From Natronorubrum halophilum (lineage in GTDB: Archaea; Halobacteriota; Halobacteria; Halobacteriales; Natrialbaceae), in assembly GCF_003670115.1 (NCBI RefSeq), contig NZ_QQTY01000001.1:1178001-1242000 (forward strand): a DNA stretch of 64,000 nucleotides. The letters are read 5' to 3'. A program made the position numbers and the translations under genes. This document shows positions 1 through 8,191 of this stretch, in pieces (position 1 is the first letter of the stretch; each line of letters starts with the position of its first letter). The notes beneath the pieces are model-generated. The model was not told the DNA's origin and did no database searches. It saw only the letters and a program-made list of their open reading frames with translations.

Positions 1-805
1 CGAGAAACGTCTCGACGCCAGTGTTCGCGCCCACGAGGAGGACTGCGAGAAGGATCGGAAGTGCGGATTCGAATAACCCGGGGAGGGCGCTGGTCGGTGT
101 GTCGACTTTCTCCTCTAGTTCGTCGACCGTGGTACCCATCGCATCGCGTAGCGGAATGTCCAGACGCCGATTGATCCAGTACCCGTATCCGAGACCGGCA
201 ATGATCGCCGTCGGAAGCCCGGTAAGGAGACCGATAAGGATCGTGGACCCGAGGTTGGCATCGAGTTCGTTCGCCGCGAGTAGCGGACCGGGTGTCGGCG
301 GGACGAAACCGTGTGTGACAGCCCCGGCAGCGCCGACGGCAACGATGAACAGCGCGTAATTCTTGCCCGTCCGGGAGCGGGCCGCCCGTGCGAGGGGAGC
401 GAGCAGATAAAAGACGTTGTCGAAGAACACCGGGATCGCGATTACGAAGCTACTACCGAACAGCGACAGTTCGGTCCGGTCCTCCCCGAAGAGCGCGGTA
501 AACCCGCGTACGATCCGATCCGCGGCCCCGCTCTCCACCATCGACTTCCCGATAACCGCCGCCATCAGGATCGGGATACCGATGCCGGCCATGCCGTCAC
601 CGAACGCGGTAGCGTACTCGCCGGGGACATCGCCAAAGGCAATCGCGGGGGTAACGGTGCCAACGGCGAACCCCGAGAGAACGAGCGCGATAAACGGTGG
701 CAGATCGAGAACGACCAGGAGAAGCACGATCACAATGATTCCCACTGCAAGCGAGATGAGCGGCGCCTCTCCTCCCAGTTGCATCGGGACAGTTGTGAAT
801 GTCAT
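1..805 (-). CDS. GntP-family sugar-acid/H+ symporter (C-terminus beyond window)
   Basis: The gene runs off the left edge, so only about the first 268 residues are present and no stop is seen. The translation is a series of hydrophobic helices. It contains the GntP signature region IPVFFDNVFYLLAPLARA followed by RSRTGKNY, and further on the loop HGFVPPTPGP. GntP proteins are membrane proton symporters for gluconate, 2-keto-3-deoxygluconate or related hydroxy acids; the substrate cannot be told from this sequence. The ATG at 805 is preferred to the in-frame ATG at 784 because a TATA element lies about 26 nt before it, the usual spacing for a leaderless haloarchaeal transcript. The next gene to the right points away, so it is transcribed alone or with genes outside the window. 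Confidence 0.85.
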   Translation of the reverse strand, partial: MTFTTVPMQLGGEAPLISLAVGIIVIVLLLVVLDLPPFIALVLSGFAVGTVTPAIAFGDVPGEYATAFGDGMAGIGIPILMAAVIGKSMVESGAADRIVRGFTALFGEDRTELSLFGSSFVIAIPVFFDNVFYLLAPLARAARSRTGKNYALFIVAVGAAGAVTHGFVPPTPGPLLAANELDANLGSTILIGLLTGLPTAIIAGLGYGYWINRRLDIPLRDAMGTTVDELEEKVDTPTSALPGLFESALPILLAVLLVGANTGVETFL

Positions 806-1327
806 ACTCCAACATGTGCAATACACTATTTATAATTAATCACTTAGCAAGTTTAAGATCGTTGACGATATTTATCAACATACGAACATTCAATTATCCA
901 CGGCGTATTACCGGGATAACGTCCGTCTGAAAGACGGAAATAAAGGGCGATCACGTTCTGCTGGTCGCCTTCTGGTTGCCCACGTAACGCATCTGAGGTC
1001 AGTGAGATCAGGCCCGTCACGAGATCGATCAAGACGACGATCGGTGGCTGTGCGCGACGGCGAGCACCGACGTCGACGCTGCGGGGGTCGGGATGAACAC
1101 AAACCGATCGTTTCGGGTGAGTTGGTGAAAACGCCCAACTCCATAGAGGCGTCCAGTATCCGGAGAGGTAACGGCTACGGAGACCAGCGCGGCGCGCCGA
1201 CGGAGAACCGGCGAAGCGGTCGTCGGCAATATCGGCCTCGAGACGTAGTCATCGAGAGACTGCCAACCGTCGCGTCGAATCCCCGGCAGGCCTCACCATT
1301 AACTTCGACGTCGGCGTACGCCCTCCG
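806..1327. other. 522-bp divergent intergenic region
   Basis: It holds the minus-strand GntP promoter near its left end and the upstream region of the sulfatase at its right end, where CCATTAACT at about 1297-1305 is a weak TATA candidate. A short perfect inverted repeat, TCCGTCT-GAA-AGACGGA, lies at 922-938. No open frame in it has haloarchaeal protein character, and I see no RNA gene. Confidence 0.5.
827..835 (-). promoter_or_regulatory. TATA element of the GntP permease
   Basis: On the minus strand this reads TTATAAATA, centred about 26 nt before the ATG at 805. The spacing fits a leaderless archaeal promoter and supports that start. Confidence 0.6.
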
Positions 1328-2821
1328 ATGGCCGACGCCGACACTCGTCCGAACGTCCTCTTCGTCCTCACCGACCAGGAGCGATACGACTGCACGGCTC
1401 CCGACGGGCCGCCGGTCGAGACGCCGGCGATGGACCGCCTCTCGAGCGAGGGAACGCGCTTCTCGCGGGCGTGCACGCCGATCAGCATCTGCACGAGCGC
1501 TCGCGCCTCGCTGATGACCGGCCGGTTCCCCCACGGCCACGGGATGCTCAACAACAGCCACGAGGCCGACGCGATCCGGCCGAACCTGCCGCCCGGGATA
1601 CCGACGTTCTCGGAGCGACTGGCCGACAGCGGGTACGAATGTAGTTACACGGGCAAGTGGCACGTCGGCCGCGGAAAAACGCCCGAGGACTTCGGCTTCT
1701 CCTATCTCGGCGGCAGCGACAAACACCACGACGACATCGACGACGCCTTTCGCGAGTACCGCGAGGAGCGCGGCGTGCCGCTGGGCGAGGTCGATCTCGA
1801 GGAGGAACTCTACACCGGCGACGACCCCCGCGACGGCAGCGAGGGAACGTTCGTCGCCGCGAAGACGCCGGTCGACGTCGAGGAGACCCGCGCCTGGTTT
1901 CTCGCCGAGCGGACGATCGACGCGATCGAGGCGCACGCGGACGGTGACGGCGACAGCGACGACGGCGCGCCGTTCTTCCACCGGGCCGACTTCTACGGTC
2001 CTCACCACCCCTACGTCGTCCCCGAGCCCTACGCCTCGATGTACGATCCCGACGCGATCGAGCCGCCCGAGAGCTACGCCGAGACCTACGACGGGAAGCC
2101 ACAGGTCCAGGCGAACTACCTCGCGTATCGCGGTGTCGACGGACTCGACTGGGAGTGCTGGGCCGAAGCCACCGCGAAGTACTGGGGATTCGTGACGCTG
2201 ATCGACGACCAATTCGAGCGGATCCTCGAGGCCCTCGAGAAGTACGGGCTTACGGAGGAGACGGCGGTCGTCCATGCCTCCGACCACGGCGACTTCATCG
2301 GGAACCACCGACAGTTCAACAAGGGGCCGCTGATGTACGACGACACCTATCGGATTCCGCTGCAGATGCGCTGGCCCGGCGTCACCGAGCCCGGGTCGGT
2401 CTGTGACGCCCCCGTCCACCTCCACGACCTCGCGGCGACGTTCCTCGAGATGGGGAACGTCGGGATTCCAGAGTCGTTCGATTCTCGGAGCCTGGTGCCG
2501 CTGCTCGAGGCCGGCGACGATCCGAAAACCGTCCACGAGGGGTGGCCCGACTCCACGTTCGCCCAATATCACGGCGACGAGTTCGGCCTCTACACCCAGC
2601 GGATGGTCCGCACGGATCGGTACAAGTACGTCTACAACGGGCCGGACATCGACGAACTGTACGACCTCGAAGCCGATCCCGCCGAGTTGCAGAACCTGAT
2701 CGACCACCCCGAGTACGCCGACGTGCGCCGCGAGATGCGCGAGCGCCTGATCGAGTGGATGGAGGAGACGGACGACCCGAATCGGGGCTGGGTACCGGAC
2801 GTGCTGAGAAACGCGTCGTGA
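1328..2821 (+). CDS. Type I sulfatase / alkaline-phosphatase superfamily hydrolase
   Basis: This 497-residue protein begins with NVLFVLTDQERYD, the N-terminal metal-site strand of sulfatases. It carries CTSARASLMTGR at residues 55-66. C55 sits where sulfatases have the cysteine that becomes formylglycine (general form C-x-S/P/A-x-R). A second metal site is visible as ASDHGDF near residue 317, followed by the substrate-side motif GPLMYDDTYRIPL. Family members hydrolyse sulfate esters, and some act on phosphonates. No signal peptide is evident, so a cytoplasmic role on an organic sulfate ester is likely. No formylglycine-generating enzyme gene is nearby. The gene stands alone between two non-coding stretches. 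Confidence 0.85.
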   Translation: MADADTRPNVLFVLTDQERYDCTAPDGPPVETPAMDRLSSEGTRFSRACTPISICTSARASLMTGRFPHGHGMLNNSHEADAIRPNLPPGIPTFSERLADSGYECSYTGKWHVGRGKTPEDFGFSYLGGSDKHHDDIDDAFREYREERGVPLGEVDLEEELYTGDDPRDGSEGTFVAAKTPVDVEETRAWFLAERTIDAIEAHADGDGDSDDGAPFFHRADFYGPHHPYVVPEPYASMYDPDAIEPPESYAETYDGKPQVQANYLAYRGVDGLDWECWAEATAKYWGFVTLIDDQFERILEALEKYGLTEETAVVHASDHGDFIGNHRQFNKGPLMYDDTYRIPLQMRWPGVTEPGSVCDAPVHLHDLAATFLEMGNVGIPESFDSRSLVPLLEAGDDPKTVHEGWPDSTFAQYHGDEFGLYTQRMVRTDRYKYVYNGPDIDELYDLEADPAELQNLIDHPEYADVRREMRERLIEWMEETDDPNRGWVPDVLRNAS

Positions 2822-2925
2822 CGACACCCGAACGACCGACCGTTCACGTCGCTTACCGACTATCCACGTGCGGTGGCGCGCGCTGTCGACGGACCCGAAC
2901 GCGGTGAGGGTGCGTCGACGACGGT

Positions 2926-2998
2926 GTGCGAGGGATGAGCGAGTGCAGCGAGCGAATCGGCTGGGGAGGACGTGGCGCTCACCGCTGCCAGTGTGAGC
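2926..2998 (+). repeat. Dispersed intergenic repeat, left copy of an inverted pair
   Basis: Read on the plus strand this segment (GTGTGCGAGGGATGAGCGAG, then a conserved core CGAATCGGCTGGGGAGG and CCAGTGTGAG) matches the reverse complement of 4594-4669 at roughly 80 percent by eye. The two copies flank the JAMM and cobalamin-binding-like genes in opposite orientation. No coding capacity is conserved between them. Confidence 0.65.
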
Positions 2999-3074
2999 GG
3001 GTTTTCGCATATTTCATCTCAGACGAGACGCTCGAGTCGTCGCTGGTCGCTCAAATCGCACCTGAAACGTCCAC

Positions 3075-3536
3075 TCACCCGAGAACGAGCCGTTCCCGCT
3101 CAAACGCGCCGGACTCTCCCTCTTTTCGCCACCGCCACGAACCGACCTCGAGCGGCTCGAGCGAGACGATCAGGTACGACCGATCGGGCCACGTCGCCTG
3201 CGCCGCGTCGGTCGCGCTCGGCCGCGGCGGGCCGCGCGGATGGGAGTGATAGAAGCCGACGATCTCCTCACCGGCGCCTCCCTCGAGCGCTTCGAATATC
3301 TCGAGTTGCGCTTCGGGATCGATCCGGTAGCGCGTCCGCGGCGTCTCGGCGACGTTTTCGGCCGGGTAGTGCGAACGAACGCGGCTCCGACCATCGGGGG
3401 CGGGATCGTACTCGCCGCCGAAGACCCCACAGATCTCCGCGGGTCGACTGTCGCGGGCGCGCTCGAGGATCCGATCGCGAATCTCGGCGGGGACGACGAG
3501 TGCAGGACCGGACTCGGGATCGGACCCGTCGGTCAC
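3075..3536 (-). CDS. JAMM/MPN+ metallopeptidase, probable desampylase
   Basis: This 153-residue single-domain protein has a complete JAMM motif: E34 in AEICGVFGG, then H97 and H99 in FYHSHPRGPPRPSATD, with S107 and D110. This is the zinc site of MPN+ isopeptidases. Stand-alone haloarchaeal JAMM proteins of this size remove ubiquitin-like SAMP modifiers from proteins and can release sulfur-carrier conjugates; this specific role is inferred from family and size. The start is a GTG at 3536 whose last two bases lie inside the TGA of the upstream gene (GTGA, 4-nt overlap), so the two are probably translationally coupled. Confidence 0.8.
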   Translation of the reverse strand: MTDGSDPESGPALVVPAEIRDRILERARDSRPAEICGVFGGEYDPAPDGRSRVRSHYPAENVAETPRTRYRIDPEAQLEIFEALEGGAGEEIVGFYHSHPRGPPRPSATDAAQATWPDRSYLIVSLEPLEVGSWRWRKEGESGAFERERLVLG

Positions 3537-4492
3537 GGCTCCAGCCCCGGACTCGCCTCGAGTCGATCCGGGAGCGTCTCGAACGGAACCGCGATCTCCT
3601 CGAGCGCGACCGGCGGCGTCGACTCGTCGAACAGTTCGGGCCGGACGATCGGGGCCAGCGCCTCGAGCGTGTCCACCAGTCGCGGGCCGGGCCGATTCAG
3701 ATAGTGGTGGCCGTCCATCGCCCAGACGCGGTCCCCTCGGACGGCCGCGAGGTCGTCCCAGCCCTCGCGGTGGGTGAGATCGGCGGTGTTCTCGGCGGTC
3801 TGCTCGAGGCCGAAGCCACAGGGCGCGACGATTACGAGTTCTGGGTCGTACTTGCGGATCGAGTCCCACTCGCGGGGCCTCGAGCGCTCTCCGGAGTCGG
3901 ACAGCCCGTACGTCCCGCCGGCCCACTGCACGAGGTCGGCCGTCCAGTGGCCCGCGATCATGACTGGGTCGGTCCAGTCGAAGACGGCGACGCGCGGGCG
4001 GTCAGCGGCTGCGAGGTCGGCGGTTCGGGTTCGGACGGCGTCGATTCGGGACTCGAGTTCGGCGCGGACCTCGCGGGCGCGGTCTTCTCGGTCGGTGGCG
4101 CGGCCGATTCGCTCGAGGTCCTCGAGGACGTCCGCGACGCTGTGGGGGTCAGTGGTGATGATTTCGGGGTCGGCATCGATTTCGTCGACGGCATTTTCGA
4201 TTACGACTTCGTCGACCGCACAGACGTCGCACATCCCCTGGGTGACGATCAGGTCCGGCTCGAGGGCCTCGAGCAGTTCGGTGTCGACGCTGTAGACGCC
4301 CGCTTCGGAATTGTCGAGCACCTGCTGGTCGATCTCGCCGCTCGAGGCCTCCGCGTCGATTCTCGAGGCGGTCACCGATGGAAGGTCCTCGACGCCGGGC
4401 GGATAGTCGCACTCGTGGGAGGTGGCGACCGGCTCTATGCCCAGGGCGGCCACGGTTTCGGTCGCCGAAGGGAGCGTCGTGACGATTCGCAT
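3533..4492 (-). CDS. Cobalamin/Fe-siderophore-binding-like protein (BtuF fold), no signal peptide
   Basis: This 319-residue protein belongs to the helical-backbone metal receptor family (COG0614). It opens with MRIVTTLPSATETVAALGIE and has SHECDYP at about residue 25 and VTQGMCDVCAVDE at about 84-96, all typical of the cobalamin-binding branch. It starts directly with the first beta strand and has no signal peptide or lipobox. It may therefore work in the cytosol, unlike the secreted BtuF subunit of ABC importers. No permease or ATPase gene is adjacent. The next gene, a JAMM peptidase, overlaps it by 4 nt, an unusual pairing. Substrate is uncertain. Confidence 0.75.
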   Translation of the reverse strand: MRIVTTLPSATETVAALGIEPVATSHECDYPPGVEDLPSVTASRIDAEASSGEIDQQVLDNSEAGVYSVDTELLEALEPDLIVTQGMCDVCAVDEVVIENAVDEIDADPEIITTDPHSVADVLEDLERIGRATDREDRAREVRAELESRIDAVRTRTADLAAADRPRVAVFDWTDPVMIAGHWTADLVQWAGGTYGLSDSGERSRPREWDSIRKYDPELVIVAPCGFGLEQTAENTADLTHREGWDDLAAVRGDRVWAMDGHHYLNRPGPRLVDTLEALAPIVRPELFDESTPPVALEEIAVPFETLPDRLEASPGLEP

Positions 4493-4593
4493 GCTCGTCG
4501 TAGGCGTTGTGGGGTCAAAAGCGGCTGGTTCGGGGTCGTTCTTTTTGAACGAATGCTACGAGACCGTTCGATGAGGCGACGGCTCGAGCACTC

Positions 4594-4669
4594 GACTCAC
4601 ACTGGCGGCGAGGATCTCCACACCCTCCCCAGCCGATTCGCTCACTTCGTTCGCTCATCCCTCGCACGA
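4594..4669 (-). repeat. Dispersed intergenic repeat, right copy of an inverted pair
   Basis: The reverse complement of this segment matches 2926-2998, sharing GCGAGGGATGAGCGA, GCGAATCGGCTGGGGAGG and GCCAGTGTGAG in the same order. Together they form long imperfect inverted repeats around the JAMM/BtuF-like gene pair. Confidence 0.65.
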
Positions 4670-4736
4670 TTTCGACTCGCGGTTCGCCATCGGCTCACCG
4701 CGACCCAGCGCGCGCCACCGCATGTGGAGAGAGATA

Positions 4737-4863
4737 CTCACCGCGAGCGACCAACGGGAGCGAGCGGGCCGACAACCGACCCGGAGAGCGCGGCGCGTAG
4801 CGCCGCGGATAGGCGAACGGCGAAGCCGTGAGCCAGGGGAGGGAGGAGTGCTTTCCATCAAAG
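4737..4863 (+). repeat. Second dispersed repeat family, longer copy
   Basis: The first part, ACTCACCGCGAGCGACC onward to GACCCGGAG, and the last part, GGGAGGGAGGAGTGCTTT onward to CATCAA, match the reverse complement of 55273-55347. Between them this copy has about 50 extra bases containing small GC hairpins. The element lies between genes and has no conserved reading frame. Confidence 0.65.
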
Positions 4864-4921
4864 CTAAGCGGCATCTTCGCTCCCGCGAGGGCCGAAAGAG
4901 CGTTGCTTTCTCGAGATTTTA

Positions 4922-4950
4922 CCGCGGGCGCGGCTCCGCCGCGCCCGCGG
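4922..4950 (-). terminator. Strong GC hairpin after npdG
   Basis: A perfect 13-bp inverted repeat, CCGCGGGCGCGGC and GCCGCGCCCGCGG with a 3-nt loop, lies 12 nt past the npdG stop. On the minus strand it is followed by TAAAATC. Archaeal termination relies more on T-tracts than on hairpins, so it may instead protect the 3' end of the mRNA. Confidence 0.45.
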
Positions 4951-4962
4951 AACAAAAGTTTG

Positions 4963-5631
4963 TTAGTGGAACTTCACGCCGACGTCGTGGAGATCCTCGT
5001 TGTACTTCGCGATGTTAATCACGAGCGGGGTGACGCTCTCGACTTCGGCGGCGTTAGCCAGCGGGCCGACGTCGAGCGCGCGCAGGCCCTCGATCTCGTT
5101 GGCCAGATTGCGAACGGTCTCCTTCGCGTCGTCGTCGTCCGCGACGAGGAGCGTGTCGAGGTCGAGGTCGTTGTCGAGGTCCGAGAGGGCGTCGGCCGCG
5201 AGGTTGTGGAACGCGCCGACGACCGGCACCTCGTCGGGCACGCGTTCGGCGACGAGCTGAGTCACGCTGCCGGTTCCAGGCGGGTGGTAGTGCAGGCCGT
5301 CCTCGTCGCCCTGCATGCCGACCGCGGGGGTAACCAGAATCGAGTCCGAGTCGAGGACGTCTTCGACGGCCTCGACGGTGTCGCCGGCGTAGTACGGCGG
5401 CACGCTCAGGACGACGACGTCGGCTCGATCGGCCGCCATCTCGTTCGCGAAGCCCTTGACGTTCGATTCCGCGCCGCGCTCCGCGAGTTCGTCCTCGTAG
5501 CTCTCGACCGCGTCCCGCGCCTTTTCGGGGTCTCGAGAGCCGATGAGCACTTCGTGGTCCGTATCGCGCGCAAAGCGTAGGGCCAGCCCCTGTCCGATAT
5601 CACCGGTTCCGCCGAGTAGTGCGATTCGCAT
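4963..5631 (-). CDS. npdG: F420H2:NADP+ oxidoreductase
   Basis: This 222-residue protein opens with the NADP-binding glycine loop MRIALLGGTGDIGQGLALR. It keeps LIGSRDPEKA for the 2'-phosphate of NADP, and has the family segments VVLSVPPYYA, PAVGM and VVGAFHNLAA. NpdG (Fno) moves hydride between the deazaflavin F420 and NADP in the cytosol. Haloarchaea make F420, and the F420-type flavin monooxygenase family is represented nearby at 6083-7117 on the other strand. Length is normal for the family. It follows a small acidic protein gene on the same strand by 96 nt and may share its transcript. Confidence 0.9.
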   Translation of the reverse strand: MRIALLGGTGDIGQGLALRFARDTDHEVLIGSRDPEKARDAVESYEDELAERGAESNVKGFANEMAADRADVVVLSVPPYYAGDTVEAVEDVLDSDSILVTPAVGMQGDEDGLHYHPPGTGSVTQLVAERVPDEVPVVGAFHNLAADALSDLDNDLDLDTLLVADDDDAKETVRNLANEIEGLRALDVGPLANAAEVESVTPLVINIAKYNEDLHDVGVKFH

Positions 5632-5727
5632 ACGCGACCCTCAGGACGGCACCCGAATAAAAGGGTGGGAGGTCGGTCGATCTCGCCGGGTTCTCTGACG
5701 CTCGGTACGGCCGAGCGCACGCGAACA

Positions 5728-5985
5728 CTACGGCGCGTCGTCCTCGTCCGGATTCATCGCCGCACCCAGTCCGCTGTCGTACGCGTCTCGCTCCTCGATC
5801 TCGCGGATTCGCTGCTCGAGGCGCTTCTCGAGCGCCCGTCGGTGTTCGTCGTCGACGTCGGGATCGCTCCTGAGATCCGCGAGATCCTGGCGGGCCGTCC
5901 GGAGGACGGAGACAGCGTCCTCGCTCTCGAGGTCGGTCGCGCGGTCGAGGCTTCGTTCGACGTCCTCGATCGTGGTGTCGGTCAT
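5728..5985 (-). CDS. Small acidic conserved-type protein, unknown function
   Basis: This 85-residue protein is highly charged and predicted almost wholly helical, with heptad-like runs such as LRTARQDLADLR and LEKRLEQRIREIEER that suggest a short coiled coil. The ATG at 5985 begins MTDTTIEDVERSLDRA. An in-frame extension further upstream would run into the gene on the other strand and has poor composition. It precedes npdG on the same strand by 96 nt. I do not recognise the family; a small helical adaptor is possible. Confidence 0.6.
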   Translation of the reverse strand: MTDTTIEDVERSLDRATDLESEDAVSVLRTARQDLADLRSDPDVDDEHRRALEKRLEQRIREIEERDAYDSGLGAAMNPDEDDAP

Positions 5986-6082
5986 GGAACCCGTTTCGAG
6001 CGCGGGCGTGGTTAATGCTGGCCCGTCAGGCGTCGGGTCGCCGAATGCGTACACACTTCCCACCCAAACCCCATCTGCCGGC

Positions 6083-7117
6083 ATGGAGCTCTCGCTCGTC
6101 GATCTCGCACCGATCCCGGAGGGTGGTAGCGCGACGGAGGCGTTCGAACGCACGGTCGAGCGCGCTCAGCAGGCCGAACGACTCGGCTACTCGCGGTTCT
6201 GGGTCGCCGAACACCACGACTTCACCGACTCGATCGCGAGCACGACGCCGGAGGTGCTGATCGCCCACGTCGCGGCCAACACGTCCGACATCCGGGTCGG
6301 CTCCGGAACGGTGCTGCTCAATCACTACAGCCCGTACAAGGTCGCGGAAACGTTCAGCGTCCTCGACGCACTCGCACCCGGTCGGATCGATCTCGGCCTC
6401 GGGCGGGCGACGGGAAACCCGGTCAGCGACTTCGCCCTCCAACAGGATCGGAGCCGACGGCGGTCCGGCGGGGATCACGCCGACGAGATCAACGAGGTCA
6501 CCGCACACCTCCACGACGGGTTTCCGGACGACCACCAGTTCAGCGACCTACAACTGCCTCGGTCGCGCGACTCCGTGCCGGAGGTGTGGGTCCTCGGCTC
6601 GAGTCCCTCGAGCGCGAAGATCGCCGGCCGACTGGGACTCCCCTACTGCTTCGCCGCGTTCATCAGGCCCGAGCCCGCAGTTCGCGCGTTCGAGACCTAC
6701 CGGGAGCACTTCCAGCCGTCCTCGTTCGGCGCCGGCCCGGACGATCCGTACGGAATGCTCGCGCTGAACGTCACCTGCGCCGACACCGACGAGGAGGCGG
6801 CGCGGCTGCGCGCGACGACCGAAGCGTCCTCGAGGCTCCTTCGGAGCGGCCGGACCGACCAGCTACCGATCCGGTCGATCGAAGAGGCGATCGACGAGCT
6901 CGGAACCGTTCCAGACCCGACTCCGACATCGATCGGGCCGGGCGAGTGGCCGCGAGCGATTTCCGGCAGCCCGGAGACGGTTCGGGACCTGCTCGAGGAG
7001 CTCACCGCTCAGGTCGGCGTCGACGAGGTCGTCGTCCAGAATCAGATCGCCGATCCCGAGGACACGCGTCGATCCCACGAGTTGCTCGCCGACGCCGCCG
7101 ACCTCTCGCCGTGGTGA
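6083..7117 (+). CDS. Luciferase-like flavin-dependent monooxygenase
   Basis: This 344-residue protein starts MELSLVDLAPIPEG at the ATG at 6083; the in-frame ATG at 5972 would add a low-complexity tail overlapping the opposite gene. The TIM-barrel LLM family is recognised from RFWVAEHHDF near residue 43, VGSGTVLLNHYSPYKVAE, GRIDLGLGRATG, and VWVLGSSPSSAKIAGRLGLPYCFA. Such enzymes use FMN or F420 to oxidise small organic molecules. This branch (MsnO8/YhbW-like) has no settled substrate. An F420 reductase is encoded close by on the other strand, so use of F420 is possible but not shown. Confidence 0.85.
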   Translation: MELSLVDLAPIPEGGSATEAFERTVERAQQAERLGYSRFWVAEHHDFTDSIASTTPEVLIAHVAANTSDIRVGSGTVLLNHYSPYKVAETFSVLDALAPGRIDLGLGRATGNPVSDFALQQDRSRRRSGGDHADEINEVTAHLHDGFPDDHQFSDLQLPRSRDSVPEVWVLGSSPSSAKIAGRLGLPYCFAAFIRPEPAVRAFETYREHFQPSSFGAGPDDPYGMLALNVTCADTDEEAARLRATTEASSRLLRSGRTDQLPIRSIEEAIDELGTVPDPTPTSIGPGEWPRAISGSPETVRDLLEELTAQVGVDEVVVQNQIADPEDTRRSHELLADAADLSPW

Positions 7118-7226
7118 CGGCGAATCCGGACGTCGACGACGGTCGACCTCGAGTCGCGGCCGCCTACTGTCTTCGCCGCCAGAATGTCATGAGAAAATTA
7201 ATTATCAGCGAAACTCGAGAAGAGGT

Positions 7227-8108
7227 ATGGATCGGAGAACGTACGTCGCGATCGTCGGTACGATGGCGAGTGCCGGACTCGCGGGCTGCGTGGGCGAGTT
7301 AGGACTCGGTGATGACGGCGAGAACGACGATGACACGAATACCGACGAGAGCGACGACGGCGAGAACGACGACGGCAACGAGCCGTCCGAAGACGTCGAA
7401 CACGGTGCCGTCCTGGCGGTCGAGGCGTACATGGAGACCGGGATCGAAGAGGATCTGGAGGGGATGAGCGAGGCGATGCACACCCGCCATCCGTTCGATC
7501 CGGTCGAGATGGCGGCGGAAGCCGAGGAAAACGAAGACGTGGAGTTCACGCTCGGAACCGACGGAATCGACGACTACGAGGTCGAACTCGCAGACGAGGG
7601 GTACGAGACCGACGAGATTTACGACATCCCGTACGTGGAGTTCTGGTTTCAGGAAGTCGATCTCGAGGACGTGCTGGAAGGCGAAGACGCCGCACTGGTG
7701 ACGGTCGAGACCGAGGTCACCGAGGACGGCGAGACGGTCACGGAAGAAGAGACGCTCGTCGCGCTCACCGAGGACGGCGAGTGGCGCGTGTTCCTCACGT
7801 ACGAAGAACCGTTCGAGATCCCCGACGGCGAGCCCGTTGACGAACCGGATCCCCTCGAGGGCCTCGAGTTCGACGCGGACGACGAGATGGTGACGGTTCA
7901 CATCGATCAGTCGACCGCCGTCGACGAGGTGATCGTCTACTCGGCGAGCCTCGAGACCGATGCGTCGGTCTATCGCGGGGAAGACGCCGAGTCGTTTCTC
8001 GCCCGCAGTTTCTCGACCGAATTCGACGCCGACGGCGACGAAATTGTCGTCACCGCGATCACCGATGGCGAGGAACTGGTCGTCTACCGCGAGACGTACG
8101 AGCCCTGA
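7227..8108 (+). CDS. Acidic lipoprotein, unknown function
   Basis: This 293-residue protein starts MDRRTYVAIVGTMASAGLAG and has C21 as the lipobox cysteine, so it is probably Tat-exported and lipid-anchored outside the membrane. An Asp/Glu/Asn-rich linker spans about residues 29-55. The rest has two regions resembling small alpha+beta domains, with EVELADEGYETDEIYDIPYV and a later CTE-like VVYRETYEP ending. A TATA-like AAAATTAATTATC at about 7194-7206 sits 26-28 nt before the ATG, giving a leaderless transcript. Many haloarchaeal lipoproteins of this layout have no assigned role. Confidence 0.75.
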   Translation: MDRRTYVAIVGTMASAGLAGCVGELGLGDDGENDDDTNTDESDDGENDDGNEPSEDVEHGAVLAVEAYMETGIEEDLEGMSEAMHTRHPFDPVEMAAEAEENEDVEFTLGTDGIDDYEVELADEGYETDEIYDIPYVEFWFQEVDLEDVLEGEDAALVTVETEVTEDGETVTEEETLVALTEDGEWRVFLTYEEPFEIPDGEPVDEPDPLEGLEFDADDEMVTVHIDQSTAVDEVIVYSASLETDASVYRGEDAESFLARSFSTEFDADGDEIVVTAITDGEELVVYRETYEP

Positions 8109-8191
8109 TCGACCGCCGGCGGCACGTTCGAGTCAGTCGACGGTCCCGTGGGGAACACAGCACCCAATAGCCACGCCGTCGTTTCCCGACT

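Larger units (their letters stand above)
4493..4962. other. 470-bp intergenic region rich in repeats
   Basis: This stretch holds the upstream region of the BtuF-like gene, including an inverted repeat TCGTTC-TTTTT-GAACGA at 4536-4552. It also holds the right copy of one dispersed repeat (4594-4669), a copy of a second repeat family (4737-4863) and a strong hairpin (4922-4950). No protein gene is supported. Confidence 0.6.

Noticed and set aside
1175-3010. A 611-codon minus-strand frame opposite the sulfatase
   Set aside because: The sulfatase motifs are clear on the plus strand, and the antisense product is Val/Arg/Gly-rich without a fold signature.
2972-4831. A 619-codon plus-strand frame across the JAMM and BtuF-like genes
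   Set aside because: It crosses two repeat elements and lies antisense to two clear genes.
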